DNA from: Lacticaseibacillus pantheris DSM 15945 = JCM 12539 = NBRC 106106
Lineage (GTDB): Bacteria > Bacillota > Bacilli > Lactobacillales > Lactobacillaceae
DNA length: 34,051 bases
Reading direction: 5' to 3'
Assembly (NCBI RefSeq): GCF_001311175.1
Contig: NZ_BBAI01000025.1
Location: 1-34,051, forward strand
A program made the translations under genes and the position numbers. This document shows positions 1 to 7,621 of the stretch, in pieces (positions within the stretch are counted from its first letter, which is position 1; every line of letters starts with the position of its first letter). Under the pieces are notes generated by a model that did not search any database, was not told the origin of the DNA, and worked only from the letters and a program-made list of their open reading frames with translations.

Positions 1-126
1 ACCATTCCGACCCCACACGCCTCCGCTCACCGGTCCGACCGACGCGGCCTTACGCTACTGTGGGAACTATGTCTCCGGGCGTGACTTCTTCGTCCCAAAG
101 TACGCCCGGGGGTTTCCGATAGTTCG
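1..126. repeat. GC-rich dispersed repeat, left-edge copy
   Basis: Non-coding DNA. The first 18 bases are an exact reverse complement of 7245-7262, and the similarity continues to about 60, so this edge belongs to the same family as the element at 7219-7466. Positions 71-126 (starting GTCTCCGG, ending GATAGTTCG) match 33760-33814 at roughly 80% by eye. An inverted repeat (GAACTAT and CCGGGCGT pairing with ACGCCCGG and ATAGTTC, about 64-124) could fold into a hairpin. The core AAAGTACGCC...GGTTTCCG is shared with 6626-6643. The outer end lies beyond the window. Confidence 0.6.
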
Positions 127-300
127 TGGACTCTAAGCCAAAGAACTTTGATTCAGTGGCCAAACTTTACCCAGCTGAACTGGTACTGGTAGACGTTAAT
201 AGTCACCTGAGCATGCACACAGTTTTGTTTGGAATTGATTTATCATTAGGGATTGGTGCTATTAGCTGACTCGTAAACTTAACGTTAGATCTCTGCCGTT

Positions 301-359
301 GGTCGTATTGGTGTGGTGGCGGAGGTTGAGCGGCTGGGGCCCGTGACGGCTGCATGCCC
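301..359 (+). repeat. GC-rich dispersed repeat module (GTTGAGCGGCTGG type)
   Basis: About 59 bases that match 33992-34050 in direct orientation at roughly 86% by eye. The reverse strand of about 507-560 carries a third, diverged copy, so this module and that one form an imperfect inverted repeat around a 150-base centre. A short partial copy (GAGCGGCTGGTCCCCGTGACGG type) lies at about 439-461. No coding potential is seen. The stretch 127-300 between modules holds nothing I can identify. Confidence 0.65.
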
Positions 360-377
360 ATAGTTCTGTTAGAGTTA

Positions 378-412
378 ATGCCAGTTGGTACGCAGCGCCT
401 ACTGGCAGTTAC
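378..412. repeat. Hairpin inside left repeat block
   Basis: TGCCAGT and ACTGGCA form a short inverted repeat inside the centre of the 301-560 inverted-repeat unit. A second small one (GCCCG...CGGGC) follows at about 474-486. Internal hairpins between long inverted arms are also seen in the elements at 6538-6856 and 7219-7466. Confidence 0.4.
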
Positions 413-506
413 GATTTACAGAATCAAATTGGCTAGACCGAGCGGCTGGTCCCCGTGACGGCAATTCGCGGTAGCCCGGCACGGGCGTGAGCGTGAGGCA
501 CGTAGC

Positions 507-560
507 CGGTCGCAGGGACCAGCCGCTCAACCGGAGCCACCACGCCAGTACGACCAGCCA
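507..560 (-). repeat. GC-rich dispersed repeat module, inverted copy
   Basis: On the minus strand this reads GGTCGTACTGGCGTGG... followed by GTTGAGCGGCTGG, matching 301-359 and 33992-34050. It continues (about 561-580) into a GGTCACCG segment, whose reverse complement CGGTGACCGCTGCT is also found at 6591-6604, tying this block to the element at 6538-6856. Confidence 0.6.
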
Positions 561-653
561 CCAGCAGCGGTCACCGTTGCGCATGTTTGACGAAGAACGA
601 GACATGATCGCTTGGCAATCGAAATGATATCAGGCGTCAAGCGTCAAAACGTG

Positions 654-684
654 AAAAAAAATACCCGCAATAATTTGCGGGTAT
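654..684 (-). terminator. Rho-independent terminator of rpsU
   Basis: A 10-bp perfect stem (ATACCCGCAA at 661-670 with TTGCGGGTAT at 675-684) is followed on the minus strand by eight T residues, about 20 bases after the rpsU stop codon. Confidence 0.9.
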
Positions 685-703
685 CCTTCGATGTACACTC
701 TAA

Positions 704-886
704 TTAAAACTTACGCTTCTTGCGCTTACGTGCTGCCTCTGACTTAAGCTTACGCTTGACGCTTGGCTTTTCGTAGAATTCACGCTTGCGGTATTCGGCC
801 AGAGTACCAGACTTAGAAACCGTCCGCTTAAACCGGCGGAGTGCATCGTCGAGAGATTCGTTTTTCTTAACAACTGTCTTTGCCAT
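704..886 (-). CDS. rpsU: 30S ribosomal protein S21
   Basis: A 60-residue, very basic protein starting [20 protein letters not shown] and ending in a Lys/Arg-rich tail, which is the S21 family over its full usual length. S21 binds the 30S subunit near the 3' end of 16S rRNA and helps initiation. The start is fixed by a GGGAGGG ribosome binding site just upstream. The gene stands alone, with its own promoter (948-976) and terminator (654-684), and is divergent from yqfL. No defects are seen. Confidence 0.97.
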   Translation of the reverse strand: MAKTVVKKNESLDDALRRFKRTVSKSGTLAEYRKREFYEKPSVKRKLKSEAARKRKKRKF

Positions 887-947
887 GTGTTATCCCTCCC
901 TCCGGATCGGTGTAATTGCGGACGAATCGGCCCAACAATTCTTAAAT

Positions 948-976
948 ATTATAGCTAACCGTTGCACCAGCGTCAA
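948..976 (-). promoter_or_regulatory. Sigma-A promoter of rpsU
   Basis: Read on the minus strand: TTGACG (976-971), a 17-base spacer and TATAAT (953-948). This is close to consensus and is the strongest promoter in the window. It leaves a leader of about 55 bases before the rpsU start. Confidence 0.85.
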
Positions 977-1044
977 CGCTATCCTGCATAAAAATTGAAA
1001 ATTACACCAGATGGTACGGATTATTTCGGGGATTTGCCGTAATA

Positions 1045-1053
1045 TGCTATGAT
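1045..1053 (+). promoter_or_regulatory. Extended -10 promoter of yqfL
   Basis: TGCTATGAT (TGn plus TATGAT) forms an extended -10 element about 52 bases before the yqfL start. No good -35 box is visible 17 bases upstream, as is common for extended -10 promoters. Confidence 0.5.
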
Positions 1054-1104
1054 AGCGGTATCAAAAAAAGCACGCATTTTCATGCAGAAGGAGTCGATGG
1101 TCCC

Positions 1105-1928
1105 ATGTCACGAACAATTAATTTTTACATCCTGTCCGACGCGGTGGGCGAAACGGCCATGCAACTTGCACACGCAGTTGCGGCCCAGTTTCCCCGGTTA
1201 ACCCCCCGTTATTTAAGGTACCCATTCATTAAGTCACACGCACAACTGCACGAGGTGCTGGACAAGGCCAAAGGCGACGACGGTATCGTCATCAATACGC
1301 TGGCCACCTCCGACTTCGCCGAGGACGCCGTGGCGTATTCCGAGCAGATTGGGTTGTTGAACTACGACGTCTTCTCCCCCATTGTCCGCGGCATCAGCAA
1401 ACATTTTGACGAGGAACCCAGCGGCATTTCCGGTGGGGTGCATGATTTGAACGAACAGTATTTTAACAAGATTGATGCCATTGAGTTTGCTGTGACTTAC
1501 GATGATGGTAAGGATCCCAGCGGTTTCCTCAAAGCCGACCTGGTACTCCTCGGTGTGTCACGCACTAGCAAGACGCCTTTGTCCCTTTACCTCGCTAACC
1601 GCAACATTAAGGTGGCAAACCTGCCCATCGTTCCTAAATCCACAATTCCGGACGAAATCTACCAGGTTGACCCACAGAAAGTTGTGGGGCTCACCACGGA
1701 TCCGCAAATTTTGATGGAATTTCGTCGTCAACGTATGTTGGCTTACGGACTAAGCCCTGACACCACCTACTCAGCTCGAGAACAGGTGATGCAAGAGTTG
1801 GATTACGCTAACCAACTGTACGCCAAGTTGGGCTGTACCGTCATCAACACGGCTCACCGGTCAATTGAAGAGACGGCCACACTCATCATGGAACACTTGG
1901 GATGGACGTGTTCGACAACAACAAGTAA
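1105..1928 (+). CDS. yqfL: Pyruvate, phosphate dikinase regulatory protein (kinase/pyrophosphorylase), 3' frameshift
   Basis: The protein starts MSRTINFYILSDAVGETA, typical of the DUF299 family: bifunctional Ser/Thr kinase/pyrophosphorylases known to act on PPDK or PEP synthase. The P-loop-like motif GVSRTSKTPLSLYLANR is present at about residues 149-165. As read, the frame runs past the family's usual end and through the terminator at 1938-1992. One missing base near 1900 (TTGGGA before ATGGACGTG) would restore an ending HLGMDVFDNNK with a stop at 1926-1928, the extent given here. An AGAAGGAG site precedes the ATG. No PPDK gene is in this window, so the partner is not shown. Confidence 0.9.
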
Positions 1929-1936
1929 CACTAATC

Positions 1937-1992
1937 AAAAACCAGTACCGGAGCACCCGTACATTGTGGGTGCTCCGGTACTGGTTTTTTTT
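1937..1992. terminator. Bidirectional terminator between yqfL and the YitT gene
   Basis: An 18-bp perfect stem (1941-1958 with 1968-1985) has a 9-base loop, an A-run on the left and an eight-T run on the right. It can end transcription of yqfL (+) and of the converging YitT gene (-). Confidence 0.92.
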
Positions 1993-2000
1993 GTATCTAA

Positions 2001-2909
2001 TCATCGAATTTGCGGTTCGTAAAAGCGTCCCATAATTTTGACGGCCTCGGTCATCGAGACAAAGGCATACTTGTCGGCCTTCTTCACTGCGCTACCCAGG
2101 TCGTACATCTCTGCGCGGCTAATAACAGTGAACAAGATGGTCTTTTCTTCGTGCTTAAAGGCCCCCTCGACGTCGTGCACAATCGTAATGCCGTGCCGTA
2201 ATTCACTTTGGATGGTATTAATGACCTCGTGCGGCTTTGCCGTCACTATCATCACCTGCAGTCGCTGCTGGCGCGTGTAGAGTGAATCAATGATGCGCCC
2301 GTTGATGAAAATGGAGAGGGCTGATACCAGCGCGTGTGGCCAACTGTACATGGCACCAGCCAGAATCACAATGACGACGTTAAACGCGATGTTCACCTGA
2401 CCAATAGACGAGCCGGTCCGCTTCCGGATGACGATGCCTAAAATATCCAGGCCCCCGGTCGAAATATTGTTACGCAACGCAAAGCCTGTCCCAAAGCCGT
2501 TCACGACCGCGCCAAAGATACCGCAGATAATGGGGTCGGTCGTGAGCGTTGGCACGTGGATTAACCGCAACATGATGGTTGAGAATACGACGGCGAGGAA
2601 CGTGAACATCGTGAACCGGTGGCCAATTTTACGCCAGGCCAGAATAAACAGCGGGACGTTCAGCAGGAATAACCAGGTCCCAGTTGGAAAAATGTCGCTC
2701 ATCTTCATGCCGCCGGGCAACGCAAAGTTGAACCACCGCTGGACGACCGCCGCAATTAGTTGCGCGGCACCGGTGATTCCGGAGGCGTAGACCCCTCCTG
2801 GCTCCCAGAACATGTTCAAAGCAACGGATACACAGACGGCGTACAGAAACGCGGCGGATAGCCGGCTCCAGTTTTGGTGACGCCTAATTAAACGGTCAAG
2901 CTCTTGCAT
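2001..2909 (-). CDS. YitT family membrane protein (DUF2179 C-terminal domain)
   Basis: 302 residues with about five or six hydrophobic segments in the first two thirds (for example around residues 20-35, 80-95, 102-118, 130-150 and 175-200), then a soluble DUF2179-like domain ending KIMGRFYEPQIR. The glycine-rich GGVYASGITGAAQL and NNISTGGLDILGI segments are characteristic of YitT/YebE proteins. The biochemical role of the family is not established. The start follows a GGGAAGG site. The reading frame is intact. It is a single gene convergent with yqfL; no operon partner is evident. Confidence 0.88.
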   Translation of the reverse strand: MQELDRLIRRHQNWSRLSAAFLYAVCVSVALNMFWEPGGVYASGITGAAQLIAAVVQRWFNFALPGGMKMSDIFPTGTWLFLLNVPLFILAWRKIGHRFTMFTFLAVVFSTIMLRLIHVPTLTTDPIICGIFGAVVNGFGTGFALRNNISTGGLDILGIVIRKRTGSSIGQVNIAFNVVIVILAGAMYSWPHALVSALSIFINGRIIDSLYTRQQRLQVMIVTAKPHEVINTIQSELRHGITIVHDVEGAFKHEEKTILFTVISRAEMYDLGSAVKKADKYAFVSMTEAVKIMGRFYEPQIR

Positions 2910-3002
2910 AGCGGTTCCTTCCCAGTAATTAATCGTGCCCTAAGTATACCACGCAGACCAACCCCCACTGGGATGACGGTCAAAACGTGGTTCGGAGTTC
3001 AA

Positions 3003-3041
3003 GCAAATACCCCCAGCACTATGTTGGGGGTATTGTTTGAT
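3003..3041. terminator. Candidate terminator after aspS
   Basis: The inverted repeat AATACCCCCA...TGGGGGTATT (about 3006-3034) lies about 30 bases after the aspS stop. The T-rich tail on the minus strand is weak, so efficiency is uncertain. Confidence 0.6.
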
Positions 3042-3064
3042 AGTTTCAATTTTTATAAACTAAA

Positions 3065-4858
3065 CTATTCTTCGGGTTCGTCATGTTCCTCTGCCGTTGG
3101 GTCAACGGTTACGTCGATACCGAGTGGCACTAGCTGATCTGGAGCAACTGCTGTCGGTGCCTTGGTCATTGGTTCGCTAGCCTTGCTGTTCTTAGGGAAA
3201 GCAATCACGTCGCGAATGTTGTCCTTGTGTGCTAGCAACATGGCAAAGCGGTCCAAGCCGATGGCCAGACCACCATGCGGCGGGAAGCCGTACTCGAGCG
3301 CGTCTAGCAGGAAACCAAACTGGGCATTGGCTCGTTCGGGAGTGAAGTCGAGCGCCTTCAGCATCTTCTCCTGAATCTCGCGAGTATGGATACGGATGGA
3401 GCCCCCACCCAACTCGTAACCGTTCAGGATAATGTCATAGCTTTGAGCATGGGCACTGTGTGGGTCGGTGTCGAGCAGGTGTACGTCCTCTTCGTTCGGC
3501 ATGGTGAACGGGTGGTGTGCTGGAACCCAGCGGTTATCGCCCTCGTCGAATTCAAATAGTGGCCAGTCCACAACCCAGCAAAAGGCAAATTGGTTCTCAT
3601 CGATCAGACCCAAGTCCTTGCCGTAGTATGAACGCAAGTAGCCCAGAGTATCCGCCACCACTTTGAACTTGTCGGCAGCAAACATGACCATGTCGCCACT
3701 CTTGGCTCCTAACGCGTCAGTCAGTTCGCGACCATCACCAAAGAATTTCGCAATGGGGCCAGAAATACCGTCGTCAGTGACTTTGAGCCAAGCTAGACCG
3801 TGGGCGCCAAAACGCTTGATGTAATCGGCCTGCTTGTCGATGGCCTTGCGGGAGTACTTGTCCGCCCCGCCAGGCAAGACGATGGCACGCACCATGCCGC
3901 CGTTGGCAACGGCGCCACTGAACACCTTGAAATCACTGTCCTTGACGAGTGCCGAGACGTCCTGAATTTCCATACCAAAGCGCAGGTCGGGTTTCTCACT
4001 ACCAAAGCGGTCCATAGAGTCCTGCCACGTAATCCGGCGGAAAGGACGCTCAACTTCAACGTTCATCACGTCTTGCATTACTTGGGCAATCAGGCCCTCA
4101 GTGATGTCCTGAATTTCTTCAGCACTCAGGAATGAGGTCTCCATGTCAATCTGCGTAAACTCTGGCTGGCGGTCACCACGCAGATCCTCATCACGGAAAC
4201 AACGCGCGATTTGGAAGTACCGGTCAAAGCCGGCCCCCATCAGCAGCTGCTTAAATAGCTGGGGTGACTGTGGCAATGCGTAGAATGTCCCTGGGTACAC
4301 ACGTGACGGTACCAGGTAGTCGCGGGCACCTTCTGGCGTGCTCTTGGTGAGGTCGGGAGTTTCGATGTTCACAAAGTCATGGTCTTCAAAGTAGCGGTTG
4401 GTGGAAGCCATGATCCGGGAACGGGTCATGATTGCCGCCTGCATCTCTGGCCGGCGGAGGTCCAGGTAGCGGTACTTCAACTTCAACTCTTCGGTGGCGT
4501 CGACGTTATCTTCAATCGTAAATGGTGGCGTCTTGGCCTTGTTCAGAATCTCAATGGCGTGGACTTCCACCTCAATTTCGCCGGACTTCAGGTTACGGTT
4601 GATTTCCTTTTCGCCGCGGTTCTTAACTTCACCGGTCACGGCGATGACGTATTCGCTACGCAACGTGTTGGCAACCGCAAGCGCATCCGGGTCGAGCGCG
4701 GACGAAAAGACCAGCTGCACGAGGCCGGCACGGTCGCGCAAATCAACAAAAATCAGGTTACCCAGGCTGCGTCGCTTCCGTACCCAACCCATCAGCGTGA
4801 CGGTTTGGCCAAGGTTGGCGGCCGTGACGTCACCCGCATACATTGTACGTTTATTCAT
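3065..4858 (-). CDS. aspS: Aspartyl-tRNA synthetase
   Basis: 597 residues, full length and uninterrupted. It has an N-terminal OB-fold anticodon-binding domain (about 1-110), then the class II catalytic core with motif 2 ([19 protein letters not shown], residues about 210-228, followed by [10 protein letters not shown]), the bacterial GAD insertion domain (about 300-420) and motif 3 ([14 protein letters not shown] near residue 540). It charges tRNA-Asp with aspartate. It lies 27 bases after hisS in a two-gene operon; an AAGGGA site precedes the ATG. The T-box upstream of hisS should control both genes. Confidence 0.97.
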   Translation of the reverse strand: MNKRTMYAGDVTAANLGQTVTLMGWVRKRRSLGNLIFVDLRDRAGLVQLVFSSALDPDALAVANTLRSEYVIAVTGEVKNRGEKEINRNLKSGEIEVEVHAIEILNKAKTPPFTIEDNVDATEELKLKYRYLDLRRPEMQAAIMTRSRIMASTNRYFEDHDFVNIETPDLTKSTPEGARDYLVPSRVYPGTFYALPQSPQLFKQLLMGAGFDRYFQIARCFRDEDLRGDRQPEFTQIDMETSFLSAEEIQDITEGLIAQVMQDVMNVEVERPFRRITWQDSMDRFGSEKPDLRFGMEIQDVSALVKDSDFKVFSGAVANGGMVRAIVLPGGADKYSRKAIDKQADYIKRFGAHGLAWLKVTDDGISGPIAKFFGDGRELTDALGAKSGDMVMFAADKFKVVADTLGYLRSYYGKDLGLIDENQFAFCWVVDWPLFEFDEGDNRWVPAHHPFTMPNEEDVHLLDTDPHSAHAQSYDIILNGYELGGGSIRIHTREIQEKMLKALDFTPERANAQFGFLLDALEYGFPPHGGLAIGLDRFAMLLAHKDNIRDVIAFPKNSKASEPMTKAPTAVAPDQLVPLGIDVTVDPTAEEHDEPEE

Positions 4859-4885
4859 TAGTATCAGTTCCCTTCAAAATACCCA

Positions 4886-6168
4886 TTATTTGGTGGCAGT
4901 GAGACGTGCCACAACGGCGGCAAAGTCGCTGGTCAGGTCGGACTGCGGCACAACTTCCTGCTGCCCCGTAGCCATCACTTTGACGCTGGCCGTGTGATCC
5001 GCCAATTCCTGGCTACCCAGAGTTATGGTCAGCCGGGCACCCTCTTTGTTCGCGGACTTAAACTGGGCTTTGGCCTTCCGGTCCATGAAGTCCATGTCGG
5101 CACTGTAACCCTGGCCGCGAATAGCGGTTGCTAACTGGAGCGCCGTCTCTTGGGCACTCTGGTCAATCGCGACAATGTACGTGTCCAGCTGGGCCGGTTC
5201 AACCTGGTCACCCAGGAGTAACATCAAGCGCTCAACCCCCATAGCAAAGCCGACGCCGGGCGTGTCCGGGCCGCCGAGCTGCTCAACCAGGCCGTTGTAG
5301 CGCCCACCAGCAAGCACGGTGGTGTAGCCGCTGCCGAAGACTGGACTGCTGCTCATGACCTCAAAGATGGTGTGGTTATAGTAATCCAACCCCCGGACCA
5401 TGGTGCTGTCGACCTCGTATTCAATCCCCAAGGTCGTGAGGTTCTGCTGCACGGCCTCAAAGTGGGTCCTAGCGGCGTCGGTTAGGTAGTCCAGGATTGA
5501 TGGTGCGTTGGCCACAATTTCCTGGTCGTGGTGATCCTTGCTATCCAAAATGCGCAACGGGTTCTTCTCAAGACGCACCTTGGAATCGTCAGACAGTTCG
5601 TCTTTGAACGGCGTCAAGTAGTCGATCAGCGCCTGGTGGAAGGCCGCGCGACTATCCGGATCACCCAACGTGTTGATGACGAATTTCAGGTTGGCCACGC
5701 CCATAGTGGTGAGCAGGTCGCGGGCCATTGCGATGGTTTCAGCGTCCAGGGCGGGACTACTACTGCCGAATGCTTCCACCCCAATCTGATGGAATTGGCG
5801 CTGACGTCCGGATTGTGGGCGTTCGTAACGGAACATGGGGCCCTTGTACCATACTTTGTACGGCTTACCAAACTCTGGCCCGTACAGCTTGTTCTCGACG
5901 TAAGCCCGCACGACGCCGGCAGTGCCCTCTGGACGGAGCGCCATCATCCGGTCGCCTTTGTCCTTAAAGGTATACATTTCCTTGGACACGATATCGCTGG
6001 TCTCACCCGACGAACGGGCAAAGACGTCCGCACTTTCAAAGATGGGTGTTCGTATTTCGTGGTAGCGGTAGCGGTTAAAGATGTCGTTGCGACACGTTCA
6101 ACGTGCTGCCATGATTCACTGTCTCCGGGTAAAATGTCCGCAGTACCCTTTGGTCGTTGATATGCCAT
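4886..6168 (-). CDS. hisS: Histidyl-tRNA synthetase, 5' frameshift
   Basis: Class II HisRS. The N-terminus [16 protein letters not shown] is in one frame (6168 to about 6090) and the rest in another, so one base appears to be missing near 6086-6089, where GTCGCAACGAC should probably read GTCGCAAACGAC. Restored, the protein is about 427 residues, the normal length. Motif 2 ([20 protein letters not shown]), the HisA motif [11 protein letters not shown] and motif 3 ([15 protein letters not shown]) are all intact. A GGGGAGAG site precedes the ATG at 6168. An essential gene with one short indel is more likely a sequence error than a pseudogene. First gene of hisS-aspS. Confidence 0.95.
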
Positions 6169-6242
6169 ATGTTCTCTCCCCTATTGTGTGGCGGTGAGGT
6201 TGCACACCACCCACGTGAATAATTTTTGTCGTGCTTTCGCGC

Positions 6243-6279
6243 CCGGCGTCGCAGGATCAAATGGAGCCCGCGACGCCGG
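6243..6279 (-). promoter_or_regulatory. GC-rich hairpin between T-box terminator and hisS
   Basis: CCGGCGTCGC (6243-6252) and GCGACGCCGG (6270-6279) form a perfect 10-bp stem with a 17-base loop in the hisS leader, downstream of the T-box terminator. It has no T-tract, so it is not a terminator. It could stabilise the processed mRNA 5' end, but its role is unknown. Confidence 0.6.
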
Positions 6280-6280
6280 A

Positions 6281-6475
6281 CAATAAAAAGCACCCTCCGT
6301 CGTTGGACGAAGGGTGCGTGCACGGTACCACCTTACTGTTTTACTCAACCATAACGGTGGCGACCGGAGTAATATCAGCCTCAGGATTGTCTTGTCGACC
6401 ATTCCCGGCTTGCACCATCCCGGGTCGCTTCGTGCGGTCTCTTCTCGTCCATCATTGGCTACGAAAGTATTCACC
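6281..6475 (-). ncRNA. T-box leader of hisS-aspS
   Basis: Read on the minus strand this is a T-box riboswitch. Stem I features are GACGAGAAGAGACC near 6450, the AGCGACCCGGGATGGTGCAAGCCGGG distal part (listed by its parts AGCGA, GATGGTG and AAGCC), and the specifier region GGTC-GAC-AAG. The antiterminator T-box sequence AAGGTGGTACCGTGCAC is at about 6334-6318. A terminator follows: a 12-bp stem (6290-6301 with 6306-6317) and a TTTTTATT tail. The best placed specifier codon is GAC, suggesting that uncharged tRNA-Asp is sensed, even though hisS is the first gene. Stem I boundaries are approximate. Confidence 0.88.
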
Positions 6476-6537
6476 AATGATACTAACCATTATCAATATG
6501 GCTGTCAACCACGTTTGCAAAAGTTGCTAAAGGTGGC

Positions 6538-6856
6538 GGTTCTGAGCGTTGGCGGTGCTGTGTGGTGCTGCGCCTTTGTGGACCGCTCCACGGTGACCGC
6601 TGCTAGGGCGAAACCTCCAACCGGCAAAGTACGCCGGTTTCCGGTGCGAATTAAAGCCTGCCGACAAAAACCGTCGTCAGTCTTTAATCTCGTCGCGCTG
6701 TACGTCGCCTGCAAATGAGGCTCTCGGACTGCTACGCCATTCCTGCGAGAAGCACGCAGTAAGCGCTGAAGCGCTAACTGCGTGCGTTCCCTAACAGCGG
6801 TCACCGTTCCGGGTCCAGTCGCTCCGCACCCCACAGCACCACCAACGTTCAGAACC
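6538..6856 (+). repeat. Inverted-repeat structured element, copy A
   Basis: Imperfect terminal inverted repeats at 6538-6610 and 6789-6856 are best matched at the outer ends (GGTTCTGAGCGTTGG against CCAACGTTCAGAACC) and at CGGTGACCGCTG. Between them lie a GGCAAAGTACGCC hairpin (6620-6638), a 39-nt hairpin (6650-6688) and a GCACGCAGTAAGCGC/GCGCTAACTGCGTGC hairpin (6752-6785). No open frame looks like a gene. The interior after GCTAGGGCGAA aligns with the reverse strand of copy B. Confidence 0.7.
6650..6688 (+). other. Conserved 39-nt hairpin, copy A
   Basis: ATTAAAGCCTG (6650-6660) pairs with CAGTCTTTAAT (6678-6688), 10 of 11 positions. A C/T mismatch follows, then CGAC (6662-6665) pairs with GTCG (6673-6676) around the 7-base loop AAAAACC. 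The layout is identical to the hairpin at 7317-7355, but the stem sequences differ. Confidence 0.7.
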
Positions 6857-7218
6857 ACATATGCGTAGGAATCTTTGAATGATTCATCGTTCTTTACCAT
6901 TTCTGCAGACTGAGGAATAGAATTTATCTATTCTAGATACCATACCAATGAGGCGTTGGATAACACACACTTTTTGTCGAATAATAAATCCTCTAAAAAA
7001 AAGTTGCAAAAAATTGTTGCAAATCCAGCAAGTCCGGTTATAGCACAGGGCGGACCGCGTACAGTATCACTCGACCATGGCTGTTCCACTAACAATAGCA
7101 TGACAGTTAGCAGAATTACTTGCCAAATGTTTCCACAGGATATTGAAAATCCGCTGGTAGAAATATATCCGATGGTGAATCTCATAACTGAAGATTCTAA
7201 TGCAACGGTAGTAAGAGG
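6857..7218. other. AT-richer intergenic stretch, no gene recognised
   Basis: Between the two repeat elements the base composition becomes visibly AT-richer. Short open frames exist on both strands (about 6956-7240 on + and 6928-7185 on -), but neither has a convincing ribosome binding site or any family I recognise. The minus frame contains one hydrophobic stretch. A small palindrome (GAATAG...CTATTC, about 6916-6934) is present. It may be a remnant of inserted DNA. Confidence 0.4.
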
Positions 7219-7466
7219 CCGCGGTGGTCGGGCTGGTTAGCGTAGTGTGGGGTCGGAATGGTAACCACTGCCGGGGTGTAACGTTCTTATGACTTTAGCC
7301 ATTAGAACGCGACGAATTCCGAGCCTGACCGGCGTGTTTCCGGGCAGGCTCGGAATCGCGGCGGAAACACGCCCGTACTTGGCGGGTTGGAGCCTTCGCC
7401 CTAGCAGTGGATTACCATGGAGCGCCCCACGAAAGCCGTAGCTAACCAGCCCGGCCAACGCCGCTG
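7219..7466 (-). repeat. Inverted-repeat structured element, copy B
   Basis: Arms at about 7219-7275 and 7400-7466 are inverted; the clearest core is GGTCGGGCTGGTTAGC against GCTAACCAGCCCGGCC. Read on the minus strand, the interior CACTGCTAGGGCGAAGGCTCCAACC... aligns with copy A from about 6597 on, including the CAAGTACG and GTTTCCG motifs and the 39-nt hairpin. Copies A and B therefore lie in opposite orientation about 360 bases apart. The arm at 7245-7262 also matches window positions 1-18 exactly as a reverse complement. Confidence 0.7.
7317..7355 (-). other. Conserved 39-nt hairpin with pseudoknot partner, copy B
   Basis: TTCCGAGCCTG (7317-7327) and CAGGCTCGGAA (7345-7355) pair perfectly; inside them CCGG pairs with CCGG around a 7-base loop. 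GGCGTGTTTCCG (7331-7342), spanning the loop, is a perfect 12-base complement of CGGAAACACGCC at 7362-7373, outside the hairpin. This interlocking arrangement is an H-type pseudoknot. Confidence 0.7.
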
Positions 7467-7541
7467 GCACTCATCCCATAGTTGCTAAACCGTAAATATT
7501 TGTGATTGTGTGGTCATTCTTCCCGATAATCACACTGATTT

Positions 7542-7550
7542 TGTTATACT
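7542..7550 (+). promoter_or_regulatory. Extended -10 promoter of the amidase gene
   Basis: TGTTATACT (TGn plus TATACT) lies 72 bases before the ATG at 7622, with no strong -35 box visible. Confidence 0.55.
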
Positions 7551-7565
7551 AGGATTTGTTTAAGT

Positions 7566-7598
7566 AACGGTGAACGGGATCAACCGATCGCCGTTTTA
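7566..7598 (+). promoter_or_regulatory. Leader hairpin before the amidase gene
   Basis: AACGGTGAACGG (7566-7577) can pair with CCGATCGCCGTT (7584-7595) apart from one mismatch and one G-U, followed by TTATT. It lies in the transcribed leader between the -10 box and the ribosome binding site and could act as a weak attenuator or an mRNA stabiliser. Confidence 0.4.
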
Positions 7599-7621
7599 TT
7601 ACCACAAGGAGTTGTGTCAAC

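Noticed and set aside
399-605. Minus-strand ORF of 68 aa in the left repeat block
   Set aside because: It is made of repeat sequence, has no credible start site, and its residues reflect the GC-rich inverted repeats.
1929-2022. Extended C-terminus of the PPDK regulator
   Set aside because: It translates the terminator hairpin; a one-base correction gives a normal family ending at 1928.
4379-4861. Long plus-strand open frames opposite aspS, hisS and relA
   Set aside because: They lie opposite conserved genes, lack ribosome binding sites and have no recognisable sequence; they are a by-product of the codon use of the real genes.
6505-6900. Open frames of 131-134 aa on both strands across copy A
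   Set aside because: They follow the inverted repeat arms (both strands open because the arms are mirror images), with no ribosome binding site.
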